Assembly (NCBI GenBank): GCA_964619155.1
Contig: CAZUEM010000055.1
Span: 1-19,938 of the forward strand
Origin: CAIXRL01 sp964619155
Lineage (GTDB): Bacteria; Eisenbacteria; RBG-16-71-46
DNA: 19,938 nucleotides
Direction: 5' to 3'
Within the stretch, counting starts at the first letter, position 1. Each line of letters starts with the position of its first letter. This document shows positions 9,598 through 17,497 of this stretch, piece after piece. Position numbers and translations under genes: made by a program. The notes below the pieces were generated by a model. That model ran no database searches, was not told the origin of the DNA, and saw nothing but the letters and a program-made list of their open reading frames with translations.

Positions 9598-9603
9598 GGG
9601 GAG
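9598..9603 (+). promoter_or_regulatory. Ribosome-binding site supporting the GTG start of mlaD
   Basis: GGGGAG ends 6 bases before the GTG at 9610. The open frame continues upstream to 9454, but only inside mlaF. This site and the membrane-anchor N-terminus pick the GTG. Confidence 0.6.
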
Positions 9604-9609
9604 AAGCGC

Positions 9610-10503
9610 GTGAAGCGAACCACCGAGATCCAGGTCGGCCTGACGGTCGTGGCGGCGCTGGCCGTGCTCATCTGGGGCGTCACCTGGCTGCGCGAGTTCA
9701 AGGTCGGCCGGCAGGTGCACGTCTGGCACGTGCGCTTCCCGCAGACGGGCGGCCTGGCGGCCAGCGACGAGGTGCAGGTGAACGGCATCCGCAAGGGCTC
9801 GGTCGCCTCGATCGACCTGGCGGGCGACCACGTCGTCGTGCACCTGGCGCTCGAGCGCGACATCACCCTCACGCGGGACTGCCGCGTCGCGATCCGCAAC
9901 GTCGGGCTCATGGGCGAGAAGGTGATCGCGGTGGACCTGCAGGCGACGGGCGCGGCGTACACCGACCGCGACACGATCCCCGGCGTCTTCGAGCCGGGCA
10001 TGGGCGAGTTCATGGCCAGCGCGGGCCCGTCGTTCGACGCGATGAACCGCGTGATCGCCTCGCTCGACCGGCTGGCCGCGCGCCTCGATCGCGAGGGCGA
10101 GGTGGACCGGACGATCGCCAACCTGCGGCAGACGTCCGACGAGCTGCTCAAGCTGACGAAGGAGAACCGCGCGATCGTCAACGAGACGCTGCGCAACGCG
10201 CGCGACGTGTCGCGCTCCGCGAAGTCGCTCACGGCGGAACGGGAGGAGCAGATCCGGCGCACGATCGACCAGCTCGACCGCAGCACCCGGCACTTCGAGA
10301 GCGTGACGATGCGCATGGACTCGCTGCTCGCCTCCGCGAAGCAGGTCGCCGACAAGGCGAACCGCGGCGACGGCACGGCGGCGATGCTGCTCAACGACCG
10401 CAAGCTGTACGAGGACACCCGCGCGACGGTGCAGTCGCTGCGCGAACTCGTCGAGGACATGAAGAAGCACCCGAAGAAGTACATCAATCTGAGCATCTTC
10501 TAG
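9610..10503 (+). CDS. mlaD: MlaD-type MCE-domain lipid-binding protein
   Basis: This is the periplasmic, inner-membrane-anchored MCE component that forms a hexameric lipid channel on MlaE. The 297-residue product begins with a short basic cytoplasmic end (MKRTTE) and one membrane anchor at about 9-27 (VGLTVVAALAVLIWGVTWL). The MCE domain spans about 38-112 and contains QTGGLAASDEVQVNGIRKG (45-63) and VGLMGEKVIAVDL (98-110). A long C-terminal helix at about 140-265, rich in charged heptad-like repeats, may form a tunnel extension or coiled coil. A GTG start with GGGGAG 6 bases upstream is preferred. It is the last gene of the mlaEFD set and is followed by a 38-base spacer before radA. Confidence 0.92.
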   Translation: MKRTTEIQVGLTVVAALAVLIWGVTWLREFKVGRQVHVWHVRFPQTGGLAASDEVQVNGIRKGSVASIDLAGDHVVVHLALERDITLTRDCRVAIRNVGLMGEKVIAVDLQATGAAYTDRDTIPGVFEPGMGEFMASAGPSFDAMNRVIASLDRLAARLDREGEVDRTIANLRQTSDELLKLTKENRAIVNETLRNARDVSRSAKSLTAEREEQIRRTIDQLDRSTRHFESVTMRMDSLLASAKQVADKANRGDGTAAMLLNDRKLYEDTRATVQSLRELVEDMKKHPKKYINLSIF

Positions 10504-10541
10504 AGCGCCCCCCGGGCCCGCCTCCCGCGAAAGCCACGCGC

Positions 10542-12023
10542 ATGACCGCCCTGACCCGCACCCCGAAGACGAGCAAGGCCGCGAAGACGGCGTTCTACTG
10601 CACCTCGTGCGGCAACGAGCAGCCGCGCTGGTTCGGGCACTGCCCGCAGTGCGGCGAGTGGAACACGGCCGCCGAGGCCCCGCCCGCGGGCGCGCCGAAG
10701 GGCGCGGCCGCGAAGCGAGGCGCCGCGCGCTGGGCGCCGGCCGGGGAGTCGCGCGCGGCGGGGGCGCGGCCGCTCGCGCACGTCGAGGTCGAATCGGCCG
10801 AGCGCGCGCGCACCGGCATGCGCGAGCTGGACCGCGTGCTCGGCGGCGGGCTGGTGCCGGGCTCGCTGGTGCTGGTGGGCGGCGACCCGGGGATCGGCAA
10901 GAGCACGCTGCTGCTGCAGCTCGCGATGGCGCTCGCGCGCGAGGGGCGGCGCATCCTGTACGTGACGGGCGAGGAAAGCGAGCAGCAGATCCGCCTGCGC
11001 GCGGCGCGCCTGGGCGAGCTGCCCGAGTCGCTGCTGCTGCTGTGCGAGACCGACCTCGAGGCGGTGCTCGAGTCGGCGGCCACGGTGCTGCCGGACGCGA
11101 TGGTCGTGGACTCGATCCAGACGCTCTCGCGCGCCGACCTCGAGGGCGGCCCGGGCACGGTGACGCAGGTGCGCGAGTGCGGCCTGGCCATGCTGCACTT
11201 CGCGAAGGGCTCGCGCACGCCGGTGTTCCTGGTCGGCCACGTCACCAAGGACGGGGCGGTCGCGGGCCCGCGCGTGCTCGAGCACATGGTGGACGCGGTG
11301 CTCTACCTGGAGGGCGAGCGCTACCAGCACTACCGCGTGCTGCGGGCGGCCAAGAACCGCTTCGGCTCGACCAACGAACTGGGCGTGTTCGAGATGCTCG
11401 ACACGGGGCTGCGCGAGGTCGCGAACCCGAGCGAGGCGTTCCTCTCGGGCAGCGCGCGGAACGAGCCGGGCACGGCGGTGGTCGCGAGCCTCGAGGGTTC
11501 CCGCCCGCTGCTGGTCGAGGTGCAGGCGCTGGTTTCGACCTCGTTCTACGGCACGCCGCAGCGCGTGACGAGCGGCTTCGACCCGCGGCGCCTGGCGGTG
11601 CTGCTCGCGGTGCTCGAGCGGCGCGTGGGCCTGCGGCTCGGGCGGCACGACGTGTTCGTCACCGTGACGGGCGGGCTCAAGCTCGACGACCCGGGCACCG
11701 ACCTCGGCGTGGCGCTGGCGATCGCGTCCAGCTTCCGCAGCCGGCCGCTGCTCGAGCGCACGATCGCGCTCGGCGAAGTGAGCCTCTCGGGCGAGCTGCG
11801 GCGCGTCTCGCGCCTGGACGCGCGGCTGCGCGAGGCGGCGCAGCTGGGGTTCGTGCGCGCGGGCTTCCCGAAGGCCCAGGCCGCCGACGCCGAGGGCGTG
11901 GCGCTCGAGGCGGTGCCGCTCGGCACGGTGCGCGAGGCGTTCGACGCGCTGCTCGGCGAGCGCGTGGCGCCGCCGCGCCCCGAGGGCGGGCGCGAGGGCG
12001 CGAAGCCGGAGGGCGGCGCGTGA
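10542..12023 (+). CDS. radA: DNA repair protein RadA (branch-migration helicase)
   Basis: RadA is a RecA-like ATPase that drives branch migration in recombinational repair. The 493-residue product has the N-terminal C4 zinc finger (Cys20, Cys23, Cys34, Cys37). An Ala-rich linker (about 43-75) follows, then Walker A GGDPGIGKS (113-121), VTGEES (141-146), Walker B VVDSIQT (188-194) and the RadA-specific KNRFGST (271-277). The C-terminal Lon-protease-like domain includes GGLKLDDPGTDLGVALA (377-393) and GEVSLSGELR (411-420). The ribosome-binding site is weak, but the start fits the family, which begins shortly before the zinc finger. The stop overlaps the next gene by GTGA. In Firmicutes radA precedes ispD-ispF-gltX as it does here. 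Confidence 0.96.
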   Translation: MTALTRTPKTSKAAKTAFYCTSCGNEQPRWFGHCPQCGEWNTAAEAPPAGAPKGAAAKRGAARWAPAGESRAAGARPLAHVEVESAERARTGMRELDRVLGGGLVPGSLVLVGGDPGIGKSTLLLQLAMALAREGRRILYVTGEESEQQIRLRAARLGELPESLLLLCETDLEAVLESAATVLPDAMVVDSIQTLSRADLEGGPGTVTQVRECGLAMLHFAKGSRTPVFLVGHVTKDGAVAGPRVLEHMVDAVLYLEGERYQHYRVLRAAKNRFGSTNELGVFEMLDTGLREVANPSEAFLSGSARNEPGTAVVASLEGSRPLLVEVQALVSTSFYGTPQRVTSGFDPRRLAVLLAVLERRVGLRLGRHDVFVTVTGGLKLDDPGTDLGVALAIASSFRSRPLLERTIALGEVSLSGELRRVSRLDARLREAAQLGFVRAGFPKAQAADAEGVALEAVPLGTVREAFDALLGERVAPPRPEGGREGAKPEGGA

Positions 12024-12526
12024 GCGCGCCCGCGCCGGACGGCCGGCCGCTCAGCGAGGCGGCGCGGCGCGTGCAGGACGCGCTCGCCGCGAAGGGCTTC
12101 GCGAACCGGGTCATCGAGTTGAGCGAGCCGGTCAAGACGGCTCAGGCCGCGGCCGACGCGGTGGGCTGCACGGTGGGCCAGATCGTCAAGAGTCTCGTCT
12201 TTCGCACCGGGAGCGACCCGGCCTCCGGCCGGGCGGTGCTCGTCGTGGCGAGCGGCGCGCACCGCGTGGACACGGCCAAGCTGGCGGCGCTGCTCGGCGA
12301 ACACGTGACGATGGGCGACCCGAAGTTCGTGCGGACGACGACGGGCTTCGCGATCGGCGGCATCCCGCCGCTCGGCCACGCCCGGCCGCTGGACGTCGTG
12401 ATCGACGCGCACCTGCTCGCGCACGAATCGCTGTGGGCCGCGGCCGGCCACCCGAACTCGCTCTTCCCGCTCACGCCCGCCGAACTGCGGGCGATGACCG
12501 GCGGGCGGGTGGCGGACGTCGCGTGA
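12020..12526 (+). CDS. YbaK/EbsC family aminoacyl-tRNA deacylase
   Basis: Members hydrolyse mischarged aminoacyl-tRNAs in trans, for example Cys-tRNA(Pro) or Ala-tRNA(Pro). The 168-residue product shows the conserved Lys57 in QIVKSLVF (54-61), the family loop TGFAIGGIPPLGH (108-120), DVVIDAHL (125-132) and GHPNSLFPLTP (143-153). The start is a GTG overlapping the radA stop as GTGA. Its own stop overlaps the ispD GTG in the same way, so radA, this gene and ispD appear translationally coupled. Two aminoacyl-tRNA synthetase genes follow in the window, which suits a tRNA quality-control role. The exact mischarged substrate cannot be told from the sequence. Confidence 0.9.
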   Translation: MSAPAPDGRPLSEAARRVQDALAAKGFANRVIELSEPVKTAQAAADAVGCTVGQIVKSLVFRTGSDPASGRAVLVVASGAHRVDTAKLAALLGEHVTMGDPKFVRTTTGFAIGGIPPLGHARPLDVVIDAHLLAHESLWAAAGHPNSLFPLTPAELRAMTGGRVADVA

Positions 12527-13218
12527 AGACCGCCGCGATCCTCCTGTGCGCGGGCCGCGGCGAGCGGCTCGGCGCCGAGGTGCCCAAGGCGGCGGCGCCG
12601 CTCGCCGGTCGGCCGCTGTTCGCCTGGAGCCTCGAGACGCTCGGGCGCTGCGCGAGCGTGGACGCGATCGTCGTCGTGGGCCCGGTGCGCACGCTGCGCG
12701 AACTGCTCGCGGCGGCGGGACTCGCCGCCCCGAAGGTCGTGGCGTGGGTCGAGGGCGGCGCCGAGCGCCAGCACTCGGTGGCGCGCGGGCTCGCGGCGCT
12801 CCCGGCGGAGTGCGACCTCGTCGCGGTGCACGACTGCGCGCGCGCGCTCGTCGGCGAAGCGGTGGTCGAGCGGGCGGTGGCCGCGGCGCGCGCGCACGGC
12901 GCGGCGATCGCGGCGGTGCCGCTCGCCGACACGCTCAAGCGCGTCGAGCAGGACGTCATCCGGGGCACGCCGTCGCGCGAGGGGCTCTGGTGCGCGCAGA
13001 CGCCGCAGGTCTTCCGCCGCGACTGGCTCGAGGCGGCGCACGCGGCGGCGGGCGCGGTCGCGACCGACGACGCGGCGCTGGTCGAGGCGCTCGGGCACCC
13101 GGTGCACGTCGCGCCCGGGGACGCGCTCAACTTCAAGGTGACGACGCCGGGCGACCTGGCGCTCGCCGAACGCTGGCTCGCCGGTCGCGGGGCCGGCCAC
13201 GAGGAGGCGGGACGATGA
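12523..13218 (+). CDS. ispD: 2-C-methyl-D-erythritol 4-phosphate cytidylyltransferase
   Basis: IspD catalyses the third step of the MEP isoprenoid pathway, joining CMP to methylerythritol 4-phosphate. The 231-residue product has the nucleotide-binding start LLCAGRGERLGAEVPKAAAP (7-26) with catalytic Arg15 and Lys22. It also has VHDCARALV (102-110; the usual Pro after Arg is Ala here), ADTLKRV (135-141), QTPQVF (159-164), TDDAALVEALG (181-191) and NFKVTTPGDL (203-212) with Lys205. The start is a GTG that overlaps the preceding stop (GTGA); no separate ribosome-binding site is needed if translation is coupled. The stop overlaps the ispF ATG by 4 bases. The adjacent ispF gives strong functional support. 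Confidence 0.95.
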   Translation: MKTAAILLCAGRGERLGAEVPKAAAPLAGRPLFAWSLETLGRCASVDAIVVVGPVRTLRELLAAAGLAAPKVVAWVEGGAERQHSVARGLAALPAECDLVAVHDCARALVGEAVVERAVAAARAHGAAIAAVPLADTLKRVEQDVIRGTPSREGLWCAQTPQVFRRDWLEAAHAAAGAVATDDAALVEALGHPVHVAPGDALNFKVTTPGDLALAERWLAGRGAGHEEAGR

Positions 13219-13691
13219 CCACGAGGGTCGGGTTCGGTTACGACATCCACCGCATCGCGCCGGGCCGCGCGCTCGTGCTGGGCGGCGTGCGCTTCGAGTC
13301 CGACTGGGGGCTCGAGGGTCACAGCGACGCCGACGTGCTGCTGCACGCGATCGGCGACGCGCTGCTCGGCGCCGCCGGCCTCGGCGACCTCGGCACGCAC
13401 TTTCCGCCCGGCGAGGCGGCGTGGAAGGACGCCTCGAGCCTGGATCTGCTCGGGCGCATCCGCGCGCTGCTCGAGGCGGCGGGCGCTCGCGTGGTCAACG
13501 TGGACGCGATGGTGGTCGCCGAGGCGCCGAAGCTGGCGCCGCACCGCGCGGCGATGTGCGCGAACGTCGCGCGCGCCCTGGGCGTGCCGGCCGACCGCGT
13601 CTCGGTCAAGGCCACGACCAACGAGCAACTGGGCGCGCTCGGCCGCCGCGAAGGCCTGGCGGCGATGGCGGTCGCGCTCGTCGAGAAGTAG
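13215..13691 (+). CDS. ispF: 2-C-methyl-D-erythritol 2,4-cyclodiphosphate synthase
   Basis: IspF is the fifth-step enzyme of the MEP pathway, closing the cyclic diphosphate with release of CMP. The 158-residue product carries GYDIHRI (8-14) with zinc ligands Asp10 and His12, EGHSDADVLLHAIGDALLG (34-52) with His44 as the third ligand, LGTHFPPGE (59-67), and the C-terminal VKATTNEQLGALGRREG (131-147). The usual FPDTDP reads FPPGEA, a local variation. A strong GAGGAGG ribosome-binding site (13201-13207) lies 7 bases ahead of the ATG, inside the end of ispD, and the genes overlap by ATGA. A 118-base spacer follows before gltX. Confidence 0.96.
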   Translation: MTTRVGFGYDIHRIAPGRALVLGGVRFESDWGLEGHSDADVLLHAIGDALLGAAGLGDLGTHFPPGEAAWKDASSLDLLGRIRALLEAAGARVVNVDAMVVAEAPKLAPHRAAMCANVARALGVPADRVSVKATTNEQLGALGRREGLAAMAVALVEK

Positions 13692-13724
13692 CGGGCGGCC
13701 GTCGCCGCGCCGGATCGCCGGGTT

Positions 13725-13752
13725 TTGCCGGGGCGGACCGACCTGACATGAT
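13725..13752 (+). promoter_or_regulatory. Possible extended -10 promoter for gltX
   Basis: TTGCCG (13725-13730), a 16-base spacer and CATGAT (13747-13752), which is preceded by TG one base earlier (13744-13745), giving an extended -10. It lies in the only sizeable non-coding spacer between ispF and gltX. The match is imperfect, so this is a modest call. Confidence 0.35.
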
Positions 13753-13809
13753 GCCGCGCCGGTCCCCCGGAGCCCCGGGTGCGGCCCCGAGCGAGGAGCG
13801 AGCCGACCG

Positions 13810-15318
13810 ATGAACGCCGTCCAGCCGACCGAAGTGCGCGTCCGCTTCGCCCCGAGCCCGACCGGCTGGCTGCACGTGGGCGGCGCGCGGACGGCGTACT
13901 TCAACTGGCTCTACGCCCGCCGCAGCGGCGGCCGCTTCGTGGTGCGCATCGAGGACACCGACGCGGAACGCTCGAGCGGCGAGAGCGAGCGCGGCGTGCT
14001 CGACGACCTGCGCTGGCTGGGTCTCGAGTGGGACGAGGGCCCGGACGCCGGGGGCCCGCACGGCCCGTACCGCCAGAGCGAGCGGCTCGCGCTCTACCGC
14101 GAGCGCGCCGCGGAACTGCTGGCCTCGCACCGCGCCTACCGGTGCTTCTGCACCGACGAGGAGCTCGAGCGCCGCCGCCACGAGGCGCACGCCGCGGGCC
14201 GGCCGCCGCACTACGACGGTCGCTGCCGCGCGCTGGACCCGGCCGAGTCGGAGCGCCGCGCCGGGGCGGGCGAGCGCTCGAGCATCCGCTTCCGCGTGCC
14301 CGGCCTCGAGTGGACGCTGCGCGACCACGTGCGCGGGCACGTCACGTTCCCCCCGGGGATGGTCGGCGACTTCGTGCTGCTGCGCTCGAGCGGGCTGCCG
14401 ACCTACAACTTCGCCTGCGTCGTGGACGACGCGGCGATGTGCATCACGCACGTGCTGCGCGCCGAGGAGCACCTCGCCAATACGCCGCGCCAGCTCATGC
14501 TCTACGAGGCGCTGGGCGAGAAGCCGCCCGAGTTCGCGCACGTGGCGCTCATCCTCAACCGCGACCGCACGAAGATGAGCAAGCGTTCCGGCGAGGCCGC
14601 CGTCGCGGTGGGGGACTGGCGCCGCGCGGGCTACGTGCCCGAGGCGCTGCTCAGCTACCTCGCGCTGCTCGGGTTCCACCCGGGCGACGACCGCGAGATC
14701 CTCTCGCGCGAGGAACTGCTCGAGGCCTTCTCGCTCGCCCGCCTGGGGGCGAGCGGCTCGGTGTTCGACGCGGCCAAGCTGGCGTGGGTGAACCGCCACT
14801 ACCTGCACCACGCGACCGGCGGACAGCTCGCGGCCTGGCTGGCCGTGGGCCCCGGACCCGGGGTCGCGCCCGGGGCCGACTGGCGCGAGGCGGCCGGGCG
14901 GCTCACCGCCGGGCTGGCCCCCGGGGCGGTCGAGAAGCTGCTCGAAGGGGTGCGAGGCAACGTCGCGACGCTCGCCGACCTGCCGGGCGAGATCGAGGTC
15001 CTGACCGCGGCGGCGCTGCGCTTCGAGGACGAGGCCCTGGCCGCCCTGGCCGCGCCGGGCGCGGCCGCGCTGTGCGCCGACCTCGCGGGCGGGGCGGCCG
15101 CACTTGCCGAATGGAGCGGGGAGGCCTTTAAATCCGCCGTTCAATCCGCCGGGAAGCGGCAGGGCCGCAAGGGGCGCGAACTCTTCATGCCCGTGCGCGC
15201 CGCGCTCACGGGCCGCACCCACGGCCCCGAGCTGCCGCTGCTGGCGGAGCTGCTCGGCAAGGATCGCTGCATCGAGAGGCTGCACGACGCGGCCCGTCGC
15301 GCGGGGAGCCCCGCCTGA
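13810..15318 (+). CDS. gltX: Glutamyl-tRNA synthetase
   Basis: This class I synthetase attaches glutamate to tRNA(Glu), and in many lineages also to tRNA(Gln). The 502-residue product has RFAPSPTGWLHVGGART (12-28) with the HIGH equivalent HVGG, RIEDTDAERS (46-55) and a zinc-like CFC (112-114) with Cys139 downstream. LPTYNFACVVDDA (196-208), HVLRAEEHLANTPRQ (214-228), and the KMSKS equivalent KMSKR (255-259) in LILNRDRTKMSKRSGE follow. The C-terminal anticodon-binding part continues to AGSPA. GAGGAG (13793-13798) lies 11 bases before the ATG. Whether it is discriminating or not cannot be decided here; no glnS or gat genes are in the window. The stop is 16 bases before ddl. Confidence 0.97.
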   Translation: MNAVQPTEVRVRFAPSPTGWLHVGGARTAYFNWLYARRSGGRFVVRIEDTDAERSSGESERGVLDDLRWLGLEWDEGPDAGGPHGPYRQSERLALYRERAAELLASHRAYRCFCTDEELERRRHEAHAAGRPPHYDGRCRALDPAESERRAGAGERSSIRFRVPGLEWTLRDHVRGHVTFPPGMVGDFVLLRSSGLPTYNFACVVDDAAMCITHVLRAEEHLANTPRQLMLYEALGEKPPEFAHVALILNRDRTKMSKRSGEAAVAVGDWRRAGYVPEALLSYLALLGFHPGDDREILSREELLEAFSLARLGASGSVFDAAKLAWVNRHYLHHATGGQLAAWLAVGPGPGVAPGADWREAAGRLTAGLAPGAVEKLLEGVRGNVATLADLPGEIEVLTAAALRFEDEALAALAAPGAAALCADLAGGAAALAEWSGEAFKSAVQSAGKRQGRKGRELFMPVRAALTGRTHGPELPLLAELLGKDRCIERLHDAARRAGSPA

Positions 15319-15334
15319 CGCTTCGGAGGAAGCC

Positions 15335-16354
15335 ATGAAAGTCGCCGTCCTGATGGGCGGAAGGTCGTCCGAGCGCGAGATCTCGCTGCGCACCGGGCGC
15401 GGCTGCGCGCAGGCGCTGCGCAACCTGGGCCACGACGTCACGTCGGTGGACGGCGCCGACGGCGCGGTGCTGCCCGCGGGCGCGGAGGAATCCGCCGCGC
15501 GCACGCTCGAGCAGGTCCGCGAACTGCCGCGCGGGGCGATGCTCGAGGCGCTGCGGACGCCGGCGGTCGCCGAGGCCGACGTCGTGTTCCTCGCGCTGCA
15601 CGGGCGCTGGGGCGAGGACGGCACGGTGCAGGCCGCGCTCGAGCTGGCGGGCAAGGTCTACACGGGCTCGGGCGTGCTCGCGAGCGCGCTCGCGATGGAC
15701 AAGGCGATGTCGAAGCGCGTGTTCGAGCGCGAGGCCATCCCGACCCCGCACTGGATGCTGATCGAGGCCGGCGTCTCCGGCCGGGCCCTCGACGTCAAGC
15801 TGCTCGGGGGCTATCCGCTGGTGGTCAAGCCCAACGCCGAGGGCTCGACCTACGGCCTGACCATCGTGCGCCATCCCTCCGAGCTGCAGCCCGCGATCCA
15901 GAAGGCCTCGGAATACGACACCCACGTCCTCGTCGAGCAGTACATCGAGGGCCGCGAGCTGACGGTGGCGGTCATCGGCGAGGTGGCCTATCCCGTGGTC
16001 GAGATCGAGCCCAAGAGCGGCGTCTACGACTACGCCTCCAAGTACACGAAGGGCGCGAGCGTCTACACCTGCCCGGCCAAGATCCCGACCGAGCTGTCGA
16101 GGCACGTGCGGGAGCTGGGGCTCGAGGCGGCGCAGGCCCTCGACTGCAGCGGCGTCTCGCGCGTGGACATCCGCCTCTCGGAGGACGACGAACCCTACGT
16201 GCTCGAAGTGAACACGCTCCCGGGCATGACCCCGACCAGCCTCGTGCCGATGGCCGCGGCGGCGAAGGGCATGTCCTACGACCAACTCGTCGCCCGCATG
16301 CTCGACCTGGCCGTCGCCGACGCGAAGGGCCGGCAGGTCGAACAGCGGGCGTGA
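15335..16354 (+). CDS. ddl: D-alanine--D-alanine ligase
   Basis: This ATP-grasp enzyme makes the D-Ala-D-Ala dipeptide of peptidoglycan precursors in the cytoplasm. The 339-residue product starts MKVAVLMGGRSSEREISL (1-18), with the first signature GRSSEREISL. It continues with FLALHGRWGEDGTVQ (85-99), MDKAMSKRVF (121-130), YPLVVKPNAEGSTYGL (160-175), VEQYIEGRELTV (200-211), VYDYASKYTKG (230-240) with Tyr231, DCSGVSRVDIRL (270-281) and the metal/ATP motif EVNTLPGMTP (291-300). Tyr at 231 is the residue typical of D-Ala-D-Ala rather than D-Ala-D-Lac ligases. GGAGGA (15325-15330) precedes the ATG by 4 bases, and this fixes the start against a frame that is open upstream. Other cell-wall genes are not adjacent. 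Confidence 0.96.
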   Translation: MKVAVLMGGRSSEREISLRTGRGCAQALRNLGHDVTSVDGADGAVLPAGAEESAARTLEQVRELPRGAMLEALRTPAVAEADVVFLALHGRWGEDGTVQAALELAGKVYTGSGVLASALAMDKAMSKRVFEREAIPTPHWMLIEAGVSGRALDVKLLGGYPLVVKPNAEGSTYGLTIVRHPSELQPAIQKASEYDTHVLVEQYIEGRELTVAVIGEVAYPVVEIEPKSGVYDYASKYTKGASVYTCPAKIPTELSRHVRELGLEAAQALDCSGVSRVDIRLSEDDEPYVLEVNTLPGMTPTSLVPMAAAAKGMSYDQLVARMLDLAVADAKGRQVEQRA

Positions 16355-16377
16355 AGGTCCCACCCGCGGGGTATTCC

Positions 16378-17439
16378 ATGGATCGAACGCATCAGTTCCT
16401 GAAGGACCTGGTCGAGGCGAACGGCGCGCCCGGCTTCGAGGGCGATGTCTTCCAGGTGATGGAGAAGGCGCTGAAGGGCGTCGGCACGATCTCCAAGGAC
16501 CGCCTCGGCAGCTTCATCTGCGAGAAGGTCGGCGACCCCAAGGGCCCGCGCGTGCTGCTCGGCGGCCACCTCGACGAGGTGGGCTTCCTCGTCAAGTCGG
16601 TGACGAAGGAGGGCTACGTCAAGTTCCTCGGCCTCGGCGGCTGGTGGGGCCACGTGGTGCTCGGCCAGCGGCTCGTCATCCACACGCGCAAGGGTCCGGT
16701 GCTCGGCGTGGTCGGGTGCAAGCCGCCGCACGAACTGCGCGAGGAGGACCGCAAGAAGGTCCTCGAACTGAAGGACATGTTCATCGACGTCGGCGCGACG
16801 AGCGACTGGGACGTGAAGAAGAAGCTCGACATCCGCCCGGGCGACCCGATCCTGCCGGACTCGTCGTTCCAGGTCATGGCGAACCCGAACCTGCTGCTCG
16901 CCAAGGCGTGGGACAACCGCCTGGGCTGCGCGCTGGCGGCCGAGGTCGCGATGGCGCTCAAGGGCCAGAAGCACCCGAACCGGCTGTTCGCCGTGGCCAC
17001 CGTGCAGGAGGAGGTCGGCCTGCGCGGCGCGCAGACGTCGGCGTTCAAGGTGCAGCCGGACGTGGCGATCGCGCTCGACTCCGGCATCGCGCACGACACG
17101 CCGGGCACCGAGGGCGACGAGAAGCTCGGCGGCGGCCCGCTGGTCGTGGTGTACGACGCCTCGGTGATCCCGAACCGCAGGCTGCGCGACCTCGTGATCG
17201 ACACGGCCGCGAAGCTGCGCATTCCGCTCCAGTTCGAGAGCGTCGAGCGCGGCGGCACGGACGCCGGGCGGTTCCACCTGACGGGCGAGGGCGTGCCCAG
17301 CCTCTCGATGGGCATCGCCGCCCGGTACATCCACAGCCACAACAGCATCATCGACCGTCGCGACTTCGACATGACGGTGAAGCTGCTGGTGGCGGTCGTG
17401 AAGCGGCTGGACCGCAAGACGGTCGACGGCCTCTGTTGA
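16378..17439 (+). CDS. M42 family metallopeptidase (aminopeptidase)
   Basis: Members are cytosolic di-zinc or di-cobalt aminopeptidases that often form tetrahedral dodecamers and trim peptides from proteolysis. Numbering from the ATG at 16378 (353 residues), the metal and catalytic motifs are GGHLDEVGF (62-70, His64), AWDNRLGCALA (177-187, Asp179), VQEEVGLRGAQ (209-219, Glu211/Glu212), ALDSGIAHD (232-240, Asp234) and RYIHSHNS (316-323). All expected ligands are present. A GTG at 16351 would overlap the ddl stop by GTGA, as other genes here do, and would add nine residues. I prefer the ATG because the family usually starts close to DRTHQFLKDL and a weak GCGGGG lies 6 bases before it. A strong terminator follows the stop. 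Exact substrate preference is unknown. Confidence 0.92.
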   Translation: MDRTHQFLKDLVEANGAPGFEGDVFQVMEKALKGVGTISKDRLGSFICEKVGDPKGPRVLLGGHLDEVGFLVKSVTKEGYVKFLGLGGWWGHVVLGQRLVIHTRKGPVLGVVGCKPPHELREEDRKKVLELKDMFIDVGATSDWDVKKKLDIRPGDPILPDSSFQVMANPNLLLAKAWDNRLGCALAAEVAMALKGQKHPNRLFAVATVQEEVGLRGAQTSAFKVQPDVAIALDSGIAHDTPGTEGDEKLGGGPLVVVYDASVIPNRRLRDLVIDTAAKLRIPLQFESVERGGTDAGRFHLTGEGVPSLSMGIAARYIHSHNSIIDRRDFDMTVKLLVAVVKRLDRKTVDGLC

Positions 17440-17445
17440 TCCCGA

Positions 17446-17487
17446 GGGGCCGCGTGGGGGCGTCCTCCCGCGCGGCCCCGGCCTTTT
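17446..17487 (+). terminator. Strong hairpin terminator between the M42 peptidase and mscS genes
   Basis: GGGGCCGCGTGGG (17446-17458) pairs with CCCGCGCGGCCCC (17467-17479) over 13 bp with a single G-U wobble and an 8-base loop, followed by GGCC and TTTT (17484-17487). It begins 6 bases after the peptidase stop codon and ends 10 bases before the mscS ATG. The short T-run makes it a good but not perfect intrinsic terminator. Confidence 0.7.
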
Positions 17488-17497
17488 CCCCGGAACC

